In this document: positions 24,437-33,036 of the stretch, in pieces | Position numbering within the stretch: position 1 is the first letter of the stretch | Layout: every line of letters begins with the position of its first letter | NCBI RefSeq assembly: GCF_900107965.1 | Contig: NZ_FNVU01000035.1 | Coordinates: forward strand, 1-58,364 | From: Actinacidiphila yanglinensis | Lineage (GTDB): Bacteria > Actinomycetota > Actinomycetes > Streptomycetales > Streptomycetaceae | Direction: 5' to 3' | Length of the DNA stretch: 58,364 nucleotides | The notes under the pieces: generated by a model | What the model was told of the DNA's origin: nothing | Seen by the model: only the letters and a program-made list of their open reading frames with translations | Database searches by the model: none | Program-made: the position numbers and the translations under genes

Positions 24437-25210
24437 GTGCCCGCCATTCCGCCCGTCTCCGACGTGCCCCCGCCGCATCCGCCCGCCGAGCCCTCCCCGA
24501 CCGCCGAGCCGTACCCGGTCACCGAGCCGTACCCGGTCACCGAGCGGAACGTCCCGACCCGCTCCGCCGATCGCGCTTCTTACGAGCGGGAGGTCGTGCA
24601 CGCCATCCTCGACGAGGGCTACATCTGCCATCTCGGCTTCATCCGCGACGGTGCGCCGGTGGTCCTGCCGACGATCTACGCGCGCAGCGGCGAGCGGCTG
24701 TACCTGCACGGTTCGACGGGCTCGCGGCCGCTGCGGGGCGCCGGCGCCGATCCGGGACTGCCGGTGTGTCTGACCGTGACCCACGTCGACGGGCTGGTGC
24801 TCGCGAAGTCGGTGTTCCACCACTCGCTCAACTACCGCTCGGTGGTGGTGCACGGCACCGCCCACCAGGTGACCGACCCGCAGGAGCGGGCCCGCGCGCT
24901 GGACGCGATCGTGGAGCAGGCCGTGCCCGGCCGCTCCGAGGACTCCCGCCGGGCGAACGCGAAGGAACTCGCCGCGACCGCGGTGATCCGGCTCGACCTC
25001 GACGAGGTGTCCGCGAAGATCCGCACCGGCGGACCCAACGAGGAGCCGGAGGACCTCGACCTGCCCCACTGGGCCGGCGTGGTCCCGGTCGCGCCCGCGT
25101 ACGCCGCCCCGGTGCCGGCCGACTACCTCGATCCGTCGATCCCGCTGCCCGGCTACCTCGCCCCCGCCGGGCCGCGCGGCGCCGGCCGGAGCGGGGGTGC
25201 CGCGTGCTGA
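24437..25210 (+). CDS. FMN split-barrel (pyridoxamine-phosphate-oxidase-like) protein
   Basis: A 257-residue protein from a GTG start with GAGGA eight bases upstream. The first 35 residues are Pro-rich and contain the tandem repeat E-P-Y-P-V-T, encoded by two perfect 18-bp DNA units at 24506-24541. The conserved domain (about 45-230) has the PNPOx_2-like signature E-G-Y-I-C-H-L-G-F-I-R-D-G-A-P-V-V-L-P and H-S-L-N-Y-R-S-V-V-V-H-G. Such proteins bind FMN, heme or F420; the reaction is not known. The GTG of the next gene overlaps its stop by seven bases, so the two are coupled and face the MocR regulator. Confidence 0.88.
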   Translation: MPAIPPVSDVPPPHPPAEPSPTAEPYPVTEPYPVTERNVPTRSADRASYEREVVHAILDEGYICHLGFIRDGAPVVLPTIYARSGERLYLHGSTGSRPLRGAGADPGLPVCLTVTHVDGLVLAKSVFHHSLNYRSVVVHGTAHQVTDPQERARALDAIVEQAVPGRSEDSRRANAKELAATAVIRLDLDEVSAKIRTGGPNEEPEDLDLPHWAGVVPVAPAYAAPVPADYLDPSIPLPGYLAPAGPRGAGRSGGAAC

Positions 25211-25848
25211 TCCACCCCTGGGACGCGGCCACCGACGCCACCGAGTGGCAGGAGTGGCTGGCCGCCCACGACTTCGGCCAGCTCGCGGTGAACGGCCTCG
25301 CCGGGGAACCGCCGTTCGTCCAGCCCGCCCACTTCCTCTACGACCCGTCGCACGGCGCGCACGGCGAGGTACTGCTGCACCTGGCCCGGCCCAACCCGCT
25401 GTGGCGCGCGCTGGAGGCCGTACCCCAGGTGACCCTCAGCGTCGTGGACGACCACGCCTTCATCCCGGGCCCCTGGCACGCCGCCCCGGGCGACCCGCCC
25501 GAGCACGGCACCCCGACCAGCTACTACGCCGCCGTCCAACTCCTCGGCGTCGCCCACGTGCTGGACGATCCCGCGCAGAAGGCCGACCTGCTCCAGCGTC
25601 AGCTCGGCCACTTCCAGCCGGACGGCGGCACCGCGCCCGTCGCGCCCGGCCGGGAACCGTTCGGCCGCATGCTCGCGGGCATCCGCGGGGTGCGGATCGA
25701 GGTCACCGAGGTGCGGGCCAAGTTCAAGTACGACGGCAACAAGCCCGAGGAGGTGCAGCGTCGCGTCACCGGTCTGCTCGCCGACCGCGCCGCCCCCGGC
25801 GACGCGGCCGCGCGAGCCCACCAGCTCCGCCGTCTCTCAGCCGGCTGA
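25204..25848 (+). CDS. PaiB-type FMN-binding protein
   Basis: A 214-residue protein of the PaiB family (called FMN-binding negative transcriptional regulator after the Bacillus protein). Family text is clear: A-H-F-L-Y-D in the first third, G-x-V-L-L-H-L-A-R-x-N-P-L-W, then P-T-S-Y-Y-A-A-V-Q near 98-106, and the end V-R-A-K-F-K-Y-D-G-N-K (usually K-L-S-Q-N-K/R). No DNA-binding domain is visible, so an FMN- or pyridoxal-type role is as likely as regulation. Translation is coupled to the upstream split-barrel gene. The last 12 bases overlap the convergent EamA gene. Confidence 0.9.
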   Translation: MLIHPWDAATDATEWQEWLAAHDFGQLAVNGLAGEPPFVQPAHFLYDPSHGAHGEVLLHLARPNPLWRALEAVPQVTLSVVDDHAFIPGPWHAAPGDPPEHGTPTSYYAAVQLLGVAHVLDDPAQKADLLQRQLGHFQPDGGTAPVAPGREPFGRMLAGIRGVRIEVTEVRAKFKYDGNKPEEVQRRVTGLLADRAAPGDAAARAHQLRRLSAG

Positions 25849-26871
25849 CGCCGCCGCCCGCCCCGGACCCGCGTGCGACTGCCGCGCCTCCTCCCAGGCC
25901 AGGGCGCCCACCGCCGCCAGCAGGACCAGCGTCCCGGCCAGGGTGGCGGCGGTGAGCCGCTCCCCCAGCAGCGTCACCGCGAGTGCCGCCGCCGAGACCG
26001 GCTCGATCAGCGCCACCACCGAGACCGTCGCCGCGCGCAGCACGGCCGCGCCCGCGAAGTACAGCGCGTAGGCGAGGGCGGTCGGAACGGAGGCGAGGTA
26101 GCCGAGCACCGCCAGCGTCCGGCCCAGGTGCGCGGCGTGCGGCCACAGTCCCTCGGACCACGCGGCCGGCAGCAGCACGACCGCGCAGATCCCGAACGAC
26201 CACAACGAGGTGGTGAGCGGGTCGCCCGCCGCGCCCCGGCTGCCGTGCCACCTCGTCAGCAGCGTGATCCCGGCGTACCCGGACGCCGACAGCACCGCCA
26301 GGACCACCCCGGCCGGCCGTACCTGCGTGCCACCGCCGCCGAGCACGAGCACCGCGAGCCCGGCCAGCGCACCGGCCACCGCCACCACGCCGCCCCGGCC
26401 GAGGCGTTCGCCCATCGCCACCCGGGCGACCAGCGCGATCAGCACCGGGCCCGAGCCGAGCGTGACCACGGTGGCCACGGCGAGCCCGGTCGAGCGCACC
26501 GCGCAGAAGTACGCGGTCTGGAACAGCGTCAGCCCCGCGCCGGTGACCGCGATCCGTACGATCCGGCGCGAGCGGGCGACCACCGGGGCTGCCGCGGCCG
26601 TTGCGCTCGCGCCCAACGGGCCCGCCGCCAACGGCCGGAGGGCGGCCCATGCGGAGGGACGCGGGTTCGGGCGTAGCGCGCGGGCGGCCAGCAACAGGAC
26701 GAAGCCGCCCGCGGCGCGCCAGAAGGTCAGCGCGAACGGGCCGAGCCCGCTGCCGCGGTAGAGCACCGCGGCGGCGGCGCCGGCCGTCCCCCACGCGGTC
26801 GCCGCGAACACCACGAAGACCAGACCCTGCCCGGGCGTGACCCGGGCAGGAGAAAGCTGTGAACGTGACAA
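25837..26871 (-). CDS. EamA/DMT-family transporter
   Basis: A protein of about 344 residues with ten predicted TM helices in two EamA repeats. Motifs include A-A-T-A-W-G-T-A-G near the first helix and the second-repeat text L-I-E-P-V-S-A-A-A-L-A-V-T-L-L-G-E. Start uncertain: TTG at 26871 with GGGAG six bases upstream is preferred; a GTG at 26931 would add 20 poorly hydrophobic residues. It converges with and overlaps the PaiB gene. A second EamA gene lies upstream in the same direction with a small hypothetical gene between. Substrate unknown; the PLP/FMN setting makes B6 vitamers or amino acids worth considering. Confidence 0.85.
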   Translation of the reverse strand: MSRSQLSPARVTPGQGLVFVVFAATAWGTAGAAAAVLYRGSGLGPFALTFWRAAGGFVLLLAARALRPNPRPSAWAALRPLAAGPLGASATAAAAPVVARSRRIVRIAVTGAGLTLFQTAYFCAVRSTGLAVATVVTLGSGPVLIALVARVAMGERLGRGGVVAVAGALAGLAVLVLGGGGTQVRPAGVVLAVLSASGYAGITLLTRWHGSRGAAGDPLTTSLWSFGICAVVLLPAAWSEGLWPHAAHLGRTLAVLGYLASVPTALAYALYFAGAAVLRAATVSVVALIEPVSAAALAVTLLGERLTAATLAGTLVLLAAVGALAWEEARQSHAGPGRAAASAG

Positions 26872-27077
26872 GGGAGGTCTCCCGCCAGAAAGGTGAGTGT
26901 GGAGAGGAACGTCACCGTCTGCGGGCAGCACACATGGCCGTGGGGCGCCTGTACTGGCGTCCCGACGAACCGTTACCGGATCTGCGCCGCCCGCGCGTCA
27001 GGCGGCAGGAGGCGGAAGAACAGTGGAGTGCATGCCCCCACCCTAGCCCCGCACCCGGACAGGTCCGCCGGCTCCCG

Positions 27078-27293
27078 CTACTGCCCGGGGGCGAGTTGCT
27101 CGGCGAGGGCGTCCCTGCGTGCCGGCCCGGCCAGGACGGTCATCGCCGCCTCCTGCCCGCGGTGGAGTGCGTCGACACCCACCCCAAGCGCTCGAAGACG
27201 CGTCTGCATCCGCCACCTTGTCCGCCACGGGTGCCACAGTGCCCGGAGCAGAAGCTGGGCGGTCGCATTCCGGTATTCGTCACACTGCGCCAT
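27078..27293 (-). CDS. Small hypothetical protein
   Basis: A possible 71-residue basic protein, M-A-Q-C-D-E-Y at the start and A-E-Q-L-A-P-G-Q at the end, with Arg/Trp-rich helices (W-H-P-W-R-T-R-W-R) in the middle. GGAAG lies six bases before the ATG. The frame stays open upstream to the end of the neighbouring EamA gene but without a standard start. Third-position GC is lower than in its neighbours, so coding status is moderate at best. I do not recognise a family. A longer form starting near 27350 would be coupled to the EamA gene. Confidence 0.4.
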   Translation of the reverse strand: MAQCDEYRNATAQLLLRALWHPWRTRWRMQTRLRALGVGVDALHRGQEAAMTVLAGPARRDALAEQLAPGQ

Positions 27294-27352
27294 GAGTGCT
27301 TCCAGGGGCTCGCCCCGGATGCTGCCGAGTCGGAGATCGATCAGCCGTATGA

Positions 27353-28384
27353 CTAGAGCCGTGGGGTCAGGTCCTGCGGGGAGCGCTGCCCCGGGACGGC
27401 CGGCGGCACGGACCGGGCGGACTCGACCGACGCCGAGGGCATCGCCGTCTGCGCCGCGAACGCGCCGGCCAGCACCAGCCCGCCGCCGACGAGTTGGGCG
27501 GTGCCCAGGTGCTCGCCGAGCAGGAACCACGCCAGCACGGTGCCGACCACGGCCTCGATGCAGGAGACGACCGCGGCGATCTGCGGGCTGAGCCGCCGTA
27601 CCGCCACCACGCCGGTCAGGTACGCCACGACGGTGGAGACCAGCACGATCCAGCCGACGAGCAGGATCGCGGGGACGTCCACGTCGCCGAAGGGCACCTG
27701 GTGGGCGAGGGAGGTCCAGGCGATGTCCCAGGGGCGCGCGACCACGGTGAGCGAGGCGGTGCCGATCAGCAGCGCGTGCGCGATGACCGCGACCGGGTCG
27801 GGCACGCCGCCGGCCCCGTCCCCTTCGATGTCCGGGTCCTCCTCCGTGCCCGGCGGCTGCTGCGTGCCGTGGTCGGCCAGCACGAAGTACGCGACCTGGC
27901 AGCAGGCCGCGCCGAAGGCGAGGAGCAGGCCCACCGGCGCGAAGGCGAGGCCGGACCAGATCCGCACCACGCAGCACATGCCGCCGACCGCGAGGGTCAC
28001 CCCCACCACCGCGGCGCGCCGCACCCGCCGCCGCTGCACGAACCGCACCCAGCCGAGCAGCAGTGCCGGGCCGAGGTACTCGACCAGGATGGCCACGCCG
28101 ACGGGTATCCGGGAGATCGCCACGTAGTACAGCCCCTGCACCCCGGCGATGCCGAGCAGCCCGAAGCCGATGAGCAGCCCGGGGCGTTGGAGGGGCAGCC
28201 GGCGGTGCCGCACCGCGACGGGCAGCAAGACCAGTGCGGCGCCGGCCGCCCGCATCCACACCACGTGCAACGGGTCGAATCCGGCCTCGATGAGGGGCTT
28301 CGCCGCCACTCCGGAACCGCCGAAGGCGACGGCGGAGAGCAGGGCGAGCCCAAGCCCTCCGTTCCTCATCTGAGTTGACCGCAT
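27353..28384 (-). CDS. EamA/DMT-family transporter
   Basis: A 343-residue permease with about ten TM helices. Its opening L-S-A-V-A-F-G-G-S-G-V-A-A-K-P-L-I-E-A-G-F and the second-repeat text S-C-I-E-A-V-V-G-T-V-L-A-W-F-L-L-G-E are typical of EamA exporters. An acidic loop rich in Pro/Glu/Asp (about 178-200) separates the halves. The ATG at 28384 is taken; an internal Met six residues in is also possible, and neither has a strong ribosome-binding site. It is the third EamA gene within 8 kb. Confidence 0.88.
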   Translation of the reverse strand: MRSTQMRNGGLGLALLSAVAFGGSGVAAKPLIEAGFDPLHVVWMRAAGAALVLLPVAVRHRRLPLQRPGLLIGFGLLGIAGVQGLYYVAISRIPVGVAILVEYLGPALLLGWVRFVQRRRVRRAAVVGVTLAVGGMCCVVRIWSGLAFAPVGLLLAFGAACCQVAYFVLADHGTQQPPGTEEDPDIEGDGAGGVPDPVAVIAHALLIGTASLTVVARPWDIAWTSLAHQVPFGDVDVPAILLVGWIVLVSTVVAYLTGVVAVRRLSPQIAAVVSCIEAVVGTVLAWFLLGEHLGTAQLVGGGLVLAGAFAAQTAMPSASVESARSVPPAVPGQRSPQDLTPRL

Positions 28385-28472
28385 CAGGACATGATGACAG
28401 CCTCCACCAGCAGCGTCACCCCGCGCTCCGCCCCCCATGGCGACCGCCGGCGGCCGGGGGACCGCGGCGGCG

Positions 28473-29162
28473 TCACGGCCACAGCAGGCCGCACGTCCAG
28501 CCCTGGGGGGCCGGCCGCCGCGTGTACCGCACCCGCACGTGGAAGCGCGCCGGGTCGGCCTGCCAGAACTCGGCCTCCTGCGCCCGCAGCCGGTACACCG
28601 TGTGGGTGTCGGGGACCCGGTCCGGCTCGGCGGCGACCAGGTCGCGGGCGGCCCGCAGCGCCTCGTCGTACTCCCCCGGTCCGGACAGCGGCGTGCTCGT
28701 GGTGCCGGCGAAGGCCGCGGCACGGGCGCGGGCACCGCGGCCCAGGAAGTCACGGGCGGCGGCGTCCCGGTCCAGGACGTCGACCCGTCCTGCCATCCGG
28801 ATCTGCCGGCCCAGGGCGGGCCAGTACCAGGTCAGTGCGGCGCGCGGGTTGGCCGCCAGGTCGCGGCCCTTGGAACTGCGGGAGTCGGCGGCGAAGTCGT
28901 AGGCGCAGCCGGCGGTGTCGATGCCGCGCAGGATGAGCACGCGGGCGCTGGGCGTGCCGTCGGCGGCCGCCGTGCTGAGGGTCATGACGTGCGGCTCGGG
29001 CACCCCTGCGACGAGTGCCTCGTCGAGCCACTCGGCGAACAGCGGGCCGGGCGCGTCGGGCACGGCGGCCGGGTCCAGGTGCGGCAGCGGCCCGGCGAGC
29101 ACGGGCGCGGCCCGGGTCCGCGCCAGCAGCGCCTCGTCGTCGAATCCGTCCTCGCTCGCCAT
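28473..29162 (-). CDS. PdxH-like pyridoxamine 5'-phosphate oxidase
   Basis: A 229-residue FMN enzyme of the PdxH family, which oxidises pyridoxine or pyridoxamine phosphate to PLP. Family positions are kept: A-R-V-L-I-L-R-G near 75-82 (FMN/phosphate contact), R-Q-I-R-M-A-G-R near 122-129, and the C-terminal F-W-Q-x4-R-x-H-x-R-x-x-Y with the substrate Arg and His, ending L-L-W-P. GGAGAG precedes the ATG. Its presence 4-5 kb from a MocR regulator and two related split-barrel proteins suggests a B6-linked neighbourhood. A genuine PLP-forming role is likely but not proven. Confidence 0.88.
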   Translation of the reverse strand: MASEDGFDDEALLARTRAAPVLAGPLPHLDPAAVPDAPGPLFAEWLDEALVAGVPEPHVMTLSTAAADGTPSARVLILRGIDTAGCAYDFAADSRSSKGRDLAANPRAALTWYWPALGRQIRMAGRVDVLDRDAAARDFLGRGARARAAAFAGTTSTPLSGPGEYDEALRAARDLVAAEPDRVPDTHTVYRLRAQEAEFWQADPARFHVRVRYTRRPAPQGWTCGLLWP

Positions 29163-29291
29163 GCCGCTCTCCGTCCCGGGCCGTTCCGCGGTGCCGTCCA
29201 CCGCGGCGCCTCCATCACACACCAGCGCCGGGCCGCCGGCGGGTTGCCCCGCCCGCGGCCCGGCGCCGCACGCCCGGTCAGTGGCCGCCGG

Positions 29292-31577
29292 TCACTTCAT
29301 CGTGACGGTGACGGTGTGGCCGCCCGCGGTGAAGACGTACGGCCCCGCTGCGACCTGCTGCTTGCCCGCGCCGTCGATGTCCCCGGGGGTGACGGCCAGT
29401 TCGCTCGGTGGCACGCTGAGCGCGACCGTGCGGGACTGACCCGCGTCCAGGTGCACCTTGGTGAAGGCGACCAGCTTGCGGGACGGGGCCAGCACGTCGC
29501 TCGACGGCTGCGAGACATAGACCGGCACCACCAGGTCGCCCGCGCGATCACCGCTGTTGGAGACGTCGACCTTCAGCTTGACGGTGTCCCCGGTGCGGGC
29601 GGTGGCCGAGCCGGCCTTGATCGCGTCGAAGGAGTAGGTGGTGTAGGACAGCCCGGCGCCGAAGGGGTAGTCGGCGTCGTAGGAGGACTCCGGGCCGGCG
29701 TTCGTACCCGGGAGTTGCTGGTAGTACATCGGCTCGTTGCCGATGTCCTTCGGCCAGGAGACGTTCAGCCGCCCGCTGGGGTTCACCGCGCCGAACAGCA
29801 CGTCGGCGACGGCGTTCCCGCCCTCGCTGCCCGGCAGCCACGACATCAGCAGGCCCTGGGTGCCGTCCGCGTCGCCGAGCACCAGGGGCCGCCCCGCCAG
29901 CACCACGGTGACCACGGGTTTGCCGGTGGCCTTCAGGGACTTCACCAACGCCTGCTGGTCCGCGCTGAGTTCGGGACGCGGGCTGTCCGCGCTGCCTTCT
30001 GCGGCGGCCTTCTCGCCCACCACGACCACGGTCAGGTCGGCGTCCTGCGCCTGGGTGACGGCGTCCTCGGCGGTCTTGGCCTGCACGACCTGGGTGCCGG
30101 ACGGCGCCACCTTCTTGATCCCCTGGAGCACCGTGGTGCCGGGCAGCGTGACCCCGTCGGGGACGCCCTGCCACCCCACGGTCCAGCCGCCGACCTGGTC
30201 GTTGATGTCGTCGGCGTAGGAGCCGGCCACCACGATCTTCTTCGCCTGCCGCGAGATCGGCAGCACGTTGCCGTCGTTGCGCAGCAGCACCTGCGACTCG
30301 TCGGCCGCCTGCCGGGCGAGCCCCGTGTCGGCGCCGAGCACCCGGGAGTCGGCCTTGGATGCGTCCACGTAGGGGTGCTCGAAGAGGCCGAGCCGGAACT
30401 TGAGCGTCAGGATGCGCCGGACCGACTGGTCGATGCGCGAGACGGAGACGAGGTGCCGCTGGAGCGCGGCCTTCAGCCCGTCGCTCCACCCCTGCGCGTC
30501 GTACGGCTCCATCGCCATGTCCAGGCCGGCGTTGACGGCCTTGGCGATCGCCTCGGGGTAGTCGGCGGCCACGTGGTACGAGGTCTGCAGCGCGCGGACG
30601 TCCTGCCAGTCGCTGACCACGACGCCGTCGAAGCCCCACTGCTTGCGCAGCACATCGGTGAGCAGGTAGTGCGAGGCGGTGGCCGGGATGCCGTTGATCG
30701 CACCGGAGTTGACCATCACCGTCTTGGCGCCCGCGTCGATCGCCTGCTTGTAGGACGGCAGCAGGGTGTCCTGGAGGTAGCGCAGGGACACGTCGCCGGG
30801 CACGCGGTCGTGGCCGTTGCCGGGCTCGCCGTAGCCCGCGAAGTGCTTGACGGTGGCGGCTACGTTCTTCGCGCCGCCGGCGTCCTGGATGCCCTTGACC
30901 GCGGAGGCGGCGAGCGTGCCGGACAGCAACGGGTCCTCGCCGAAGGTCTCGTAGTAGCGGCCCCAGCGCTGGTCGCGGGCGATGTCGGTGACCGGCGCGA
31001 AGTTCCAGTCGATGCCGGTGGCCGCCACCGCGCGGGCCGTGCTCGCACCCGCGTCCTTGACCAGCGACGGGTCCCAGGTGGAGCCCATGCCGATCTCCTG
31101 CGGGAAGACGGTGGCTCCCAGCACGTTGTTGTGGCCGTGCACCGCGTCCACCCCGTACAGGATCGGGATGTGCAGCCGGGAGTTCTTCACCGCGTACTGC
31201 TGCACGGTGTTGACCATCGTCGCCCAGTTCTCCGGGGTGTTGACCGACGGGCCCGCGCCTCCACCGGAGAGCACCGAGCCGGCCGCGTTCTTCACCAGCA
31301 CGTTGTTCAGGCAGGACTCGGTGAAGGCACCGCCGCTCCACTGGCAGTCGCCCTGCATGTTGACCACCGAGATCTGGTCCATCTGGCCGATCTTCTCGTC
31401 CAGGGTCATCCGGTGCAGCAGGTCGTTGACGCGCACGTCGATCGGCGCGTTGGGGTTGGTGTACGTCGGGTTGTCGCCGGCCTGGGCCGGCACCGAGGCG
31501 ACCGCCGCCACGCAGGCGGCCGCGGTGGCGAGGGTCAGCAACCCTCTGAGACTCAGTCGTCGAGCGTTCGTTGGCAT
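29292..31577 (-). CDS. Secreted glycoside hydrolase family 3 (beta-glucosidase type)
   Basis: A 761-residue exported enzyme that should release terminal beta-linked glucose or xylose units. The signal peptide (about residues 1-33) ends at A-Q-A. The GH3 N-terminal barrel includes G-V-D-A-V-H-G near 139-145, V-K-H-F-A-G-Y-G near 236-243, and the nucleophile Asp323 in V-V-V-S-D-W. The C-terminal sandwich domain and a fibronectin-III-like end domain (V-D-V-S-N-S-G-D-R-A-G) follow. No PA14 insertion is present. The family length is normal. It is divergent from a LacI-type regulator with two operator-like motifs between them, so sugar-controlled expression is expected. Confidence 0.95.
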   Translation of the reverse strand: MPTNARRLSLRGLLTLATAAACVAAVASVPAQAGDNPTYTNPNAPIDVRVNDLLHRMTLDEKIGQMDQISVVNMQGDCQWSGGAFTESCLNNVLVKNAAGSVLSGGGAGPSVNTPENWATMVNTVQQYAVKNSRLHIPILYGVDAVHGHNNVLGATVFPQEIGMGSTWDPSLVKDAGASTARAVAATGIDWNFAPVTDIARDQRWGRYYETFGEDPLLSGTLAASAVKGIQDAGGAKNVAATVKHFAGYGEPGNGHDRVPGDVSLRYLQDTLLPSYKQAIDAGAKTVMVNSGAINGIPATASHYLLTDVLRKQWGFDGVVVSDWQDVRALQTSYHVAADYPEAIAKAVNAGLDMAMEPYDAQGWSDGLKAALQRHLVSVSRIDQSVRRILTLKFRLGLFEHPYVDASKADSRVLGADTGLARQAADESQVLLRNDGNVLPISRQAKKIVVAGSYADDINDQVGGWTVGWQGVPDGVTLPGTTVLQGIKKVAPSGTQVVQAKTAEDAVTQAQDADLTVVVVGEKAAAEGSADSPRPELSADQQALVKSLKATGKPVVTVVLAGRPLVLGDADGTQGLLMSWLPGSEGGNAVADVLFGAVNPSGRLNVSWPKDIGNEPMYYQQLPGTNAGPESSYDADYPFGAGLSYTTYSFDAIKAGSATARTGDTVKLKVDVSNSGDRAGDLVVPVYVSQPSSDVLAPSRKLVAFTKVHLDAGQSRTVALSVPPSELAVTPGDIDGAGKQQVAAGPYVFTAGGHTVTVTMK

Positions 31578-31634
31578 CGCAGGAGTCCCGTTCCTGTGGG
31601 GTGCGGTCCCGGCGGCGCCGGACCGTTGGTGCCG

Positions 31635-31733
31635 TAAACGATTCCGATCGGCCGGAAGTCTGTCCCGCATGCTCACAGATCGTCAAGACTGTACGCAGGG
31701 CATTGTTGTGCCCCACCCTGATGGGAGCGTTTT
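31635..31733. promoter_or_regulatory. Candidate LacI-type operator pair
   Basis: TAAACGATTCC (31635-31645, plus) and AAAACGCTCCC (31723-31733, minus) share the core AAACGnTnCC in opposite orientation, 88 bases apart. Both have a central CG with A/T flanks, as LacI-family sites do, though neither is a full palindrome. They lie in the 284-base gap between the divergent GH3 and LacI genes. Confidence 0.35.
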
Positions 31734-31861
31734 CTCGCACGTCAGCACCTCGACGCACAGCGAACGCACAGAAATTACGTCCGGCGCGCCGGCCCGGTCG
31801 GCCCGCCCCGACCCACCGGCCGTCCGCACTCCCTGTCCGACTCGCGCAGAACGGGTACCTT

Positions 31862-32887
31862 GTGAACATCCGTGAACTCGCCCGCCGCAGCGGCGTGTCG
31901 ACCGCCACCGTCTCGCGCGCGCTCAACGACCGGGCCGAGGTCAGCGAGGCCACCCGGGCGCGGATACGGCAGCTGGCCACGGAATTGGGCTACGCCCCCA
32001 ACGAGCCGGCCCGCACCCTGGTCCGGCGCCGCTCGGACACGATCGGGTTGATCTGGGACAGCGGGCAGGAGGCGCAGGGCCTGCACAACCCCTTCCTGCT
32101 GGGCCTGCTCAGCGCCGTGCGCACCGCGCTGTCCGAAGCGGACTACCACCTGATGCTCCTGACCACGGCAGGCGCCGAGGAGCCGGACGGCGCCTACCTC
32201 CAGGCGGTGCGGCGGCACAACCTGGAGGGCGTGATCGTGCTGACCACTCCCCCGGACGACCGCTGCCTGCGCACCCTCGCCGCCTCGACGGTGCCTTGCG
32301 CGGGCATCGACACCGCGTTCACCGGGCCGCGCACGGTCCGGGTCAGCTCCGACAACGCGGCGGGCGCGGCGGCCGCCGTGCAGCACCTGCACGAGCTGGG
32401 GCACCGGAGGATCGCCACCGTCACCGGGCCGCTGCACCTGCCGCCTGCGGCCGAGCGGCTGACCGGCTACCGGCGGGCCTGCGAGCGGCTGGGCCTGCCG
32501 GTGCCCGAGGAGTACGTCGTCGAGGGCGACTTCTTCCTGGCCAGCGGGGAGGCGGCGGCCCGCGGCCTGCTCGCCCTGCCCGACCCGCCCACCGCGATCT
32601 TCGCGGCGGGCGACCAGATGGCGATCGGCGCGATGCACGCGGCGGCGGACGCGGGGCTGTCCGTGCCGCAGGACCTCGCCGTCGTCGGCTTCGACGACAT
32701 CGACGCCGCCGCGCTGGTACGCCCGGCGCTGTCGACGGTCGCGCAGGACCAGCGCGCCTTGGGCGAGGCGGCGGTCGCGGCGCTGCGCAGCCTGCTGGAC
32801 GCCGGCCCCGGCAGCGTGCAGGACCTCGTCCACTCCTACATCGTGCCCACCCGGCTGCTGGTGCGGGGCTCAAGCCGACGCCCCTGA
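31862..32887 (+). CDS. LacI-family transcriptional regulator
   Basis: A 341-residue repressor. It begins right at the helix-turn-helix (I-R-E-L-A-R-R-S-G-V-S-T-A-T-V-S-R-A-L-N, residues 3-22) with the hinge near 45-60, then a periplasmic-binding-protein-like effector domain ending in V-G-F-D-D-I-D-A-A-A-L-V-R-P-A-L-S-T-V. The GTG start is preceded by a weak ribosome-binding site, GGTACC. It is divergent from the secreted GH3 enzyme and most probably represses it until a beta-glucoside or similar oligosaccharide is bound. A stem-loop overlaps its stop codon. Confidence 0.93.
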   Translation: MNIRELARRSGVSTATVSRALNDRAEVSEATRARIRQLATELGYAPNEPARTLVRRRSDTIGLIWDSGQEAQGLHNPFLLGLLSAVRTALSEADYHLMLLTTAGAEEPDGAYLQAVRRHNLEGVIVLTTPPDDRCLRTLAASTVPCAGIDTAFTGPRTVRVSSDNAAGAAAAVQHLHELGHRRIATVTGPLHLPPAAERLTGYRRACERLGLPVPEEYVVEGDFFLASGEAAARGLLALPDPPTAIFAAGDQMAIGAMHAAADAGLSVPQDLAVVGFDDIDAAALVRPALSTVAQDQRALGEAAVAALRSLLDAGPGSVQDLVHSYIVPTRLLVRGSSRRP

Positions 32888-32918
32888 GGGCTGCCCACGA
32901 AGGGCGCCCTCAGGGGCG
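32879..32918 (+). terminator. Stem-loop overlapping the LacI stop codon
   Basis: CGCCCCTGAGGGC (32879-32891) and GCCCTCAGGGGCG (32906-32918) form a perfect 13-bp stem with a 14-base loop. The LacI stop codon TGA is inside the left arm. It lies between convergent genes (LacI and PadR) and may serve both. Confidence 0.7.
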
Positions 32919-33036
32919 GGGTACTGCGGCACGGGCAGGGCCGGTGCCGGCCGGCGGCCGGCGCCCGGTGGCGACCCGCGGCGGAGCGGCGGGCTGCCGG
33001 CCCGCTCGGGGCGGGCGCGGCCGGCGCGGCCGGCCG

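Noticed and set aside
26859..27356. A 165-residue plus-strand frame opposite the small hypothetical gene
   Set aside because: No family text, mixed composition and no ribosome-binding site. The minus-strand small gene is slightly better supported.
27078..28259. A long frame covering the small hypothetical gene and most of the EamA gene
   Set aside because: The upstream part is a shadow of the EamA transporter; only the last 70-90 codons could be real.
28437..31637. A 1066-codon plus-strand open frame over the PdxH-like and GH3 genes
   Set aside because: It is antisense to two clear families and has low-complexity composition.
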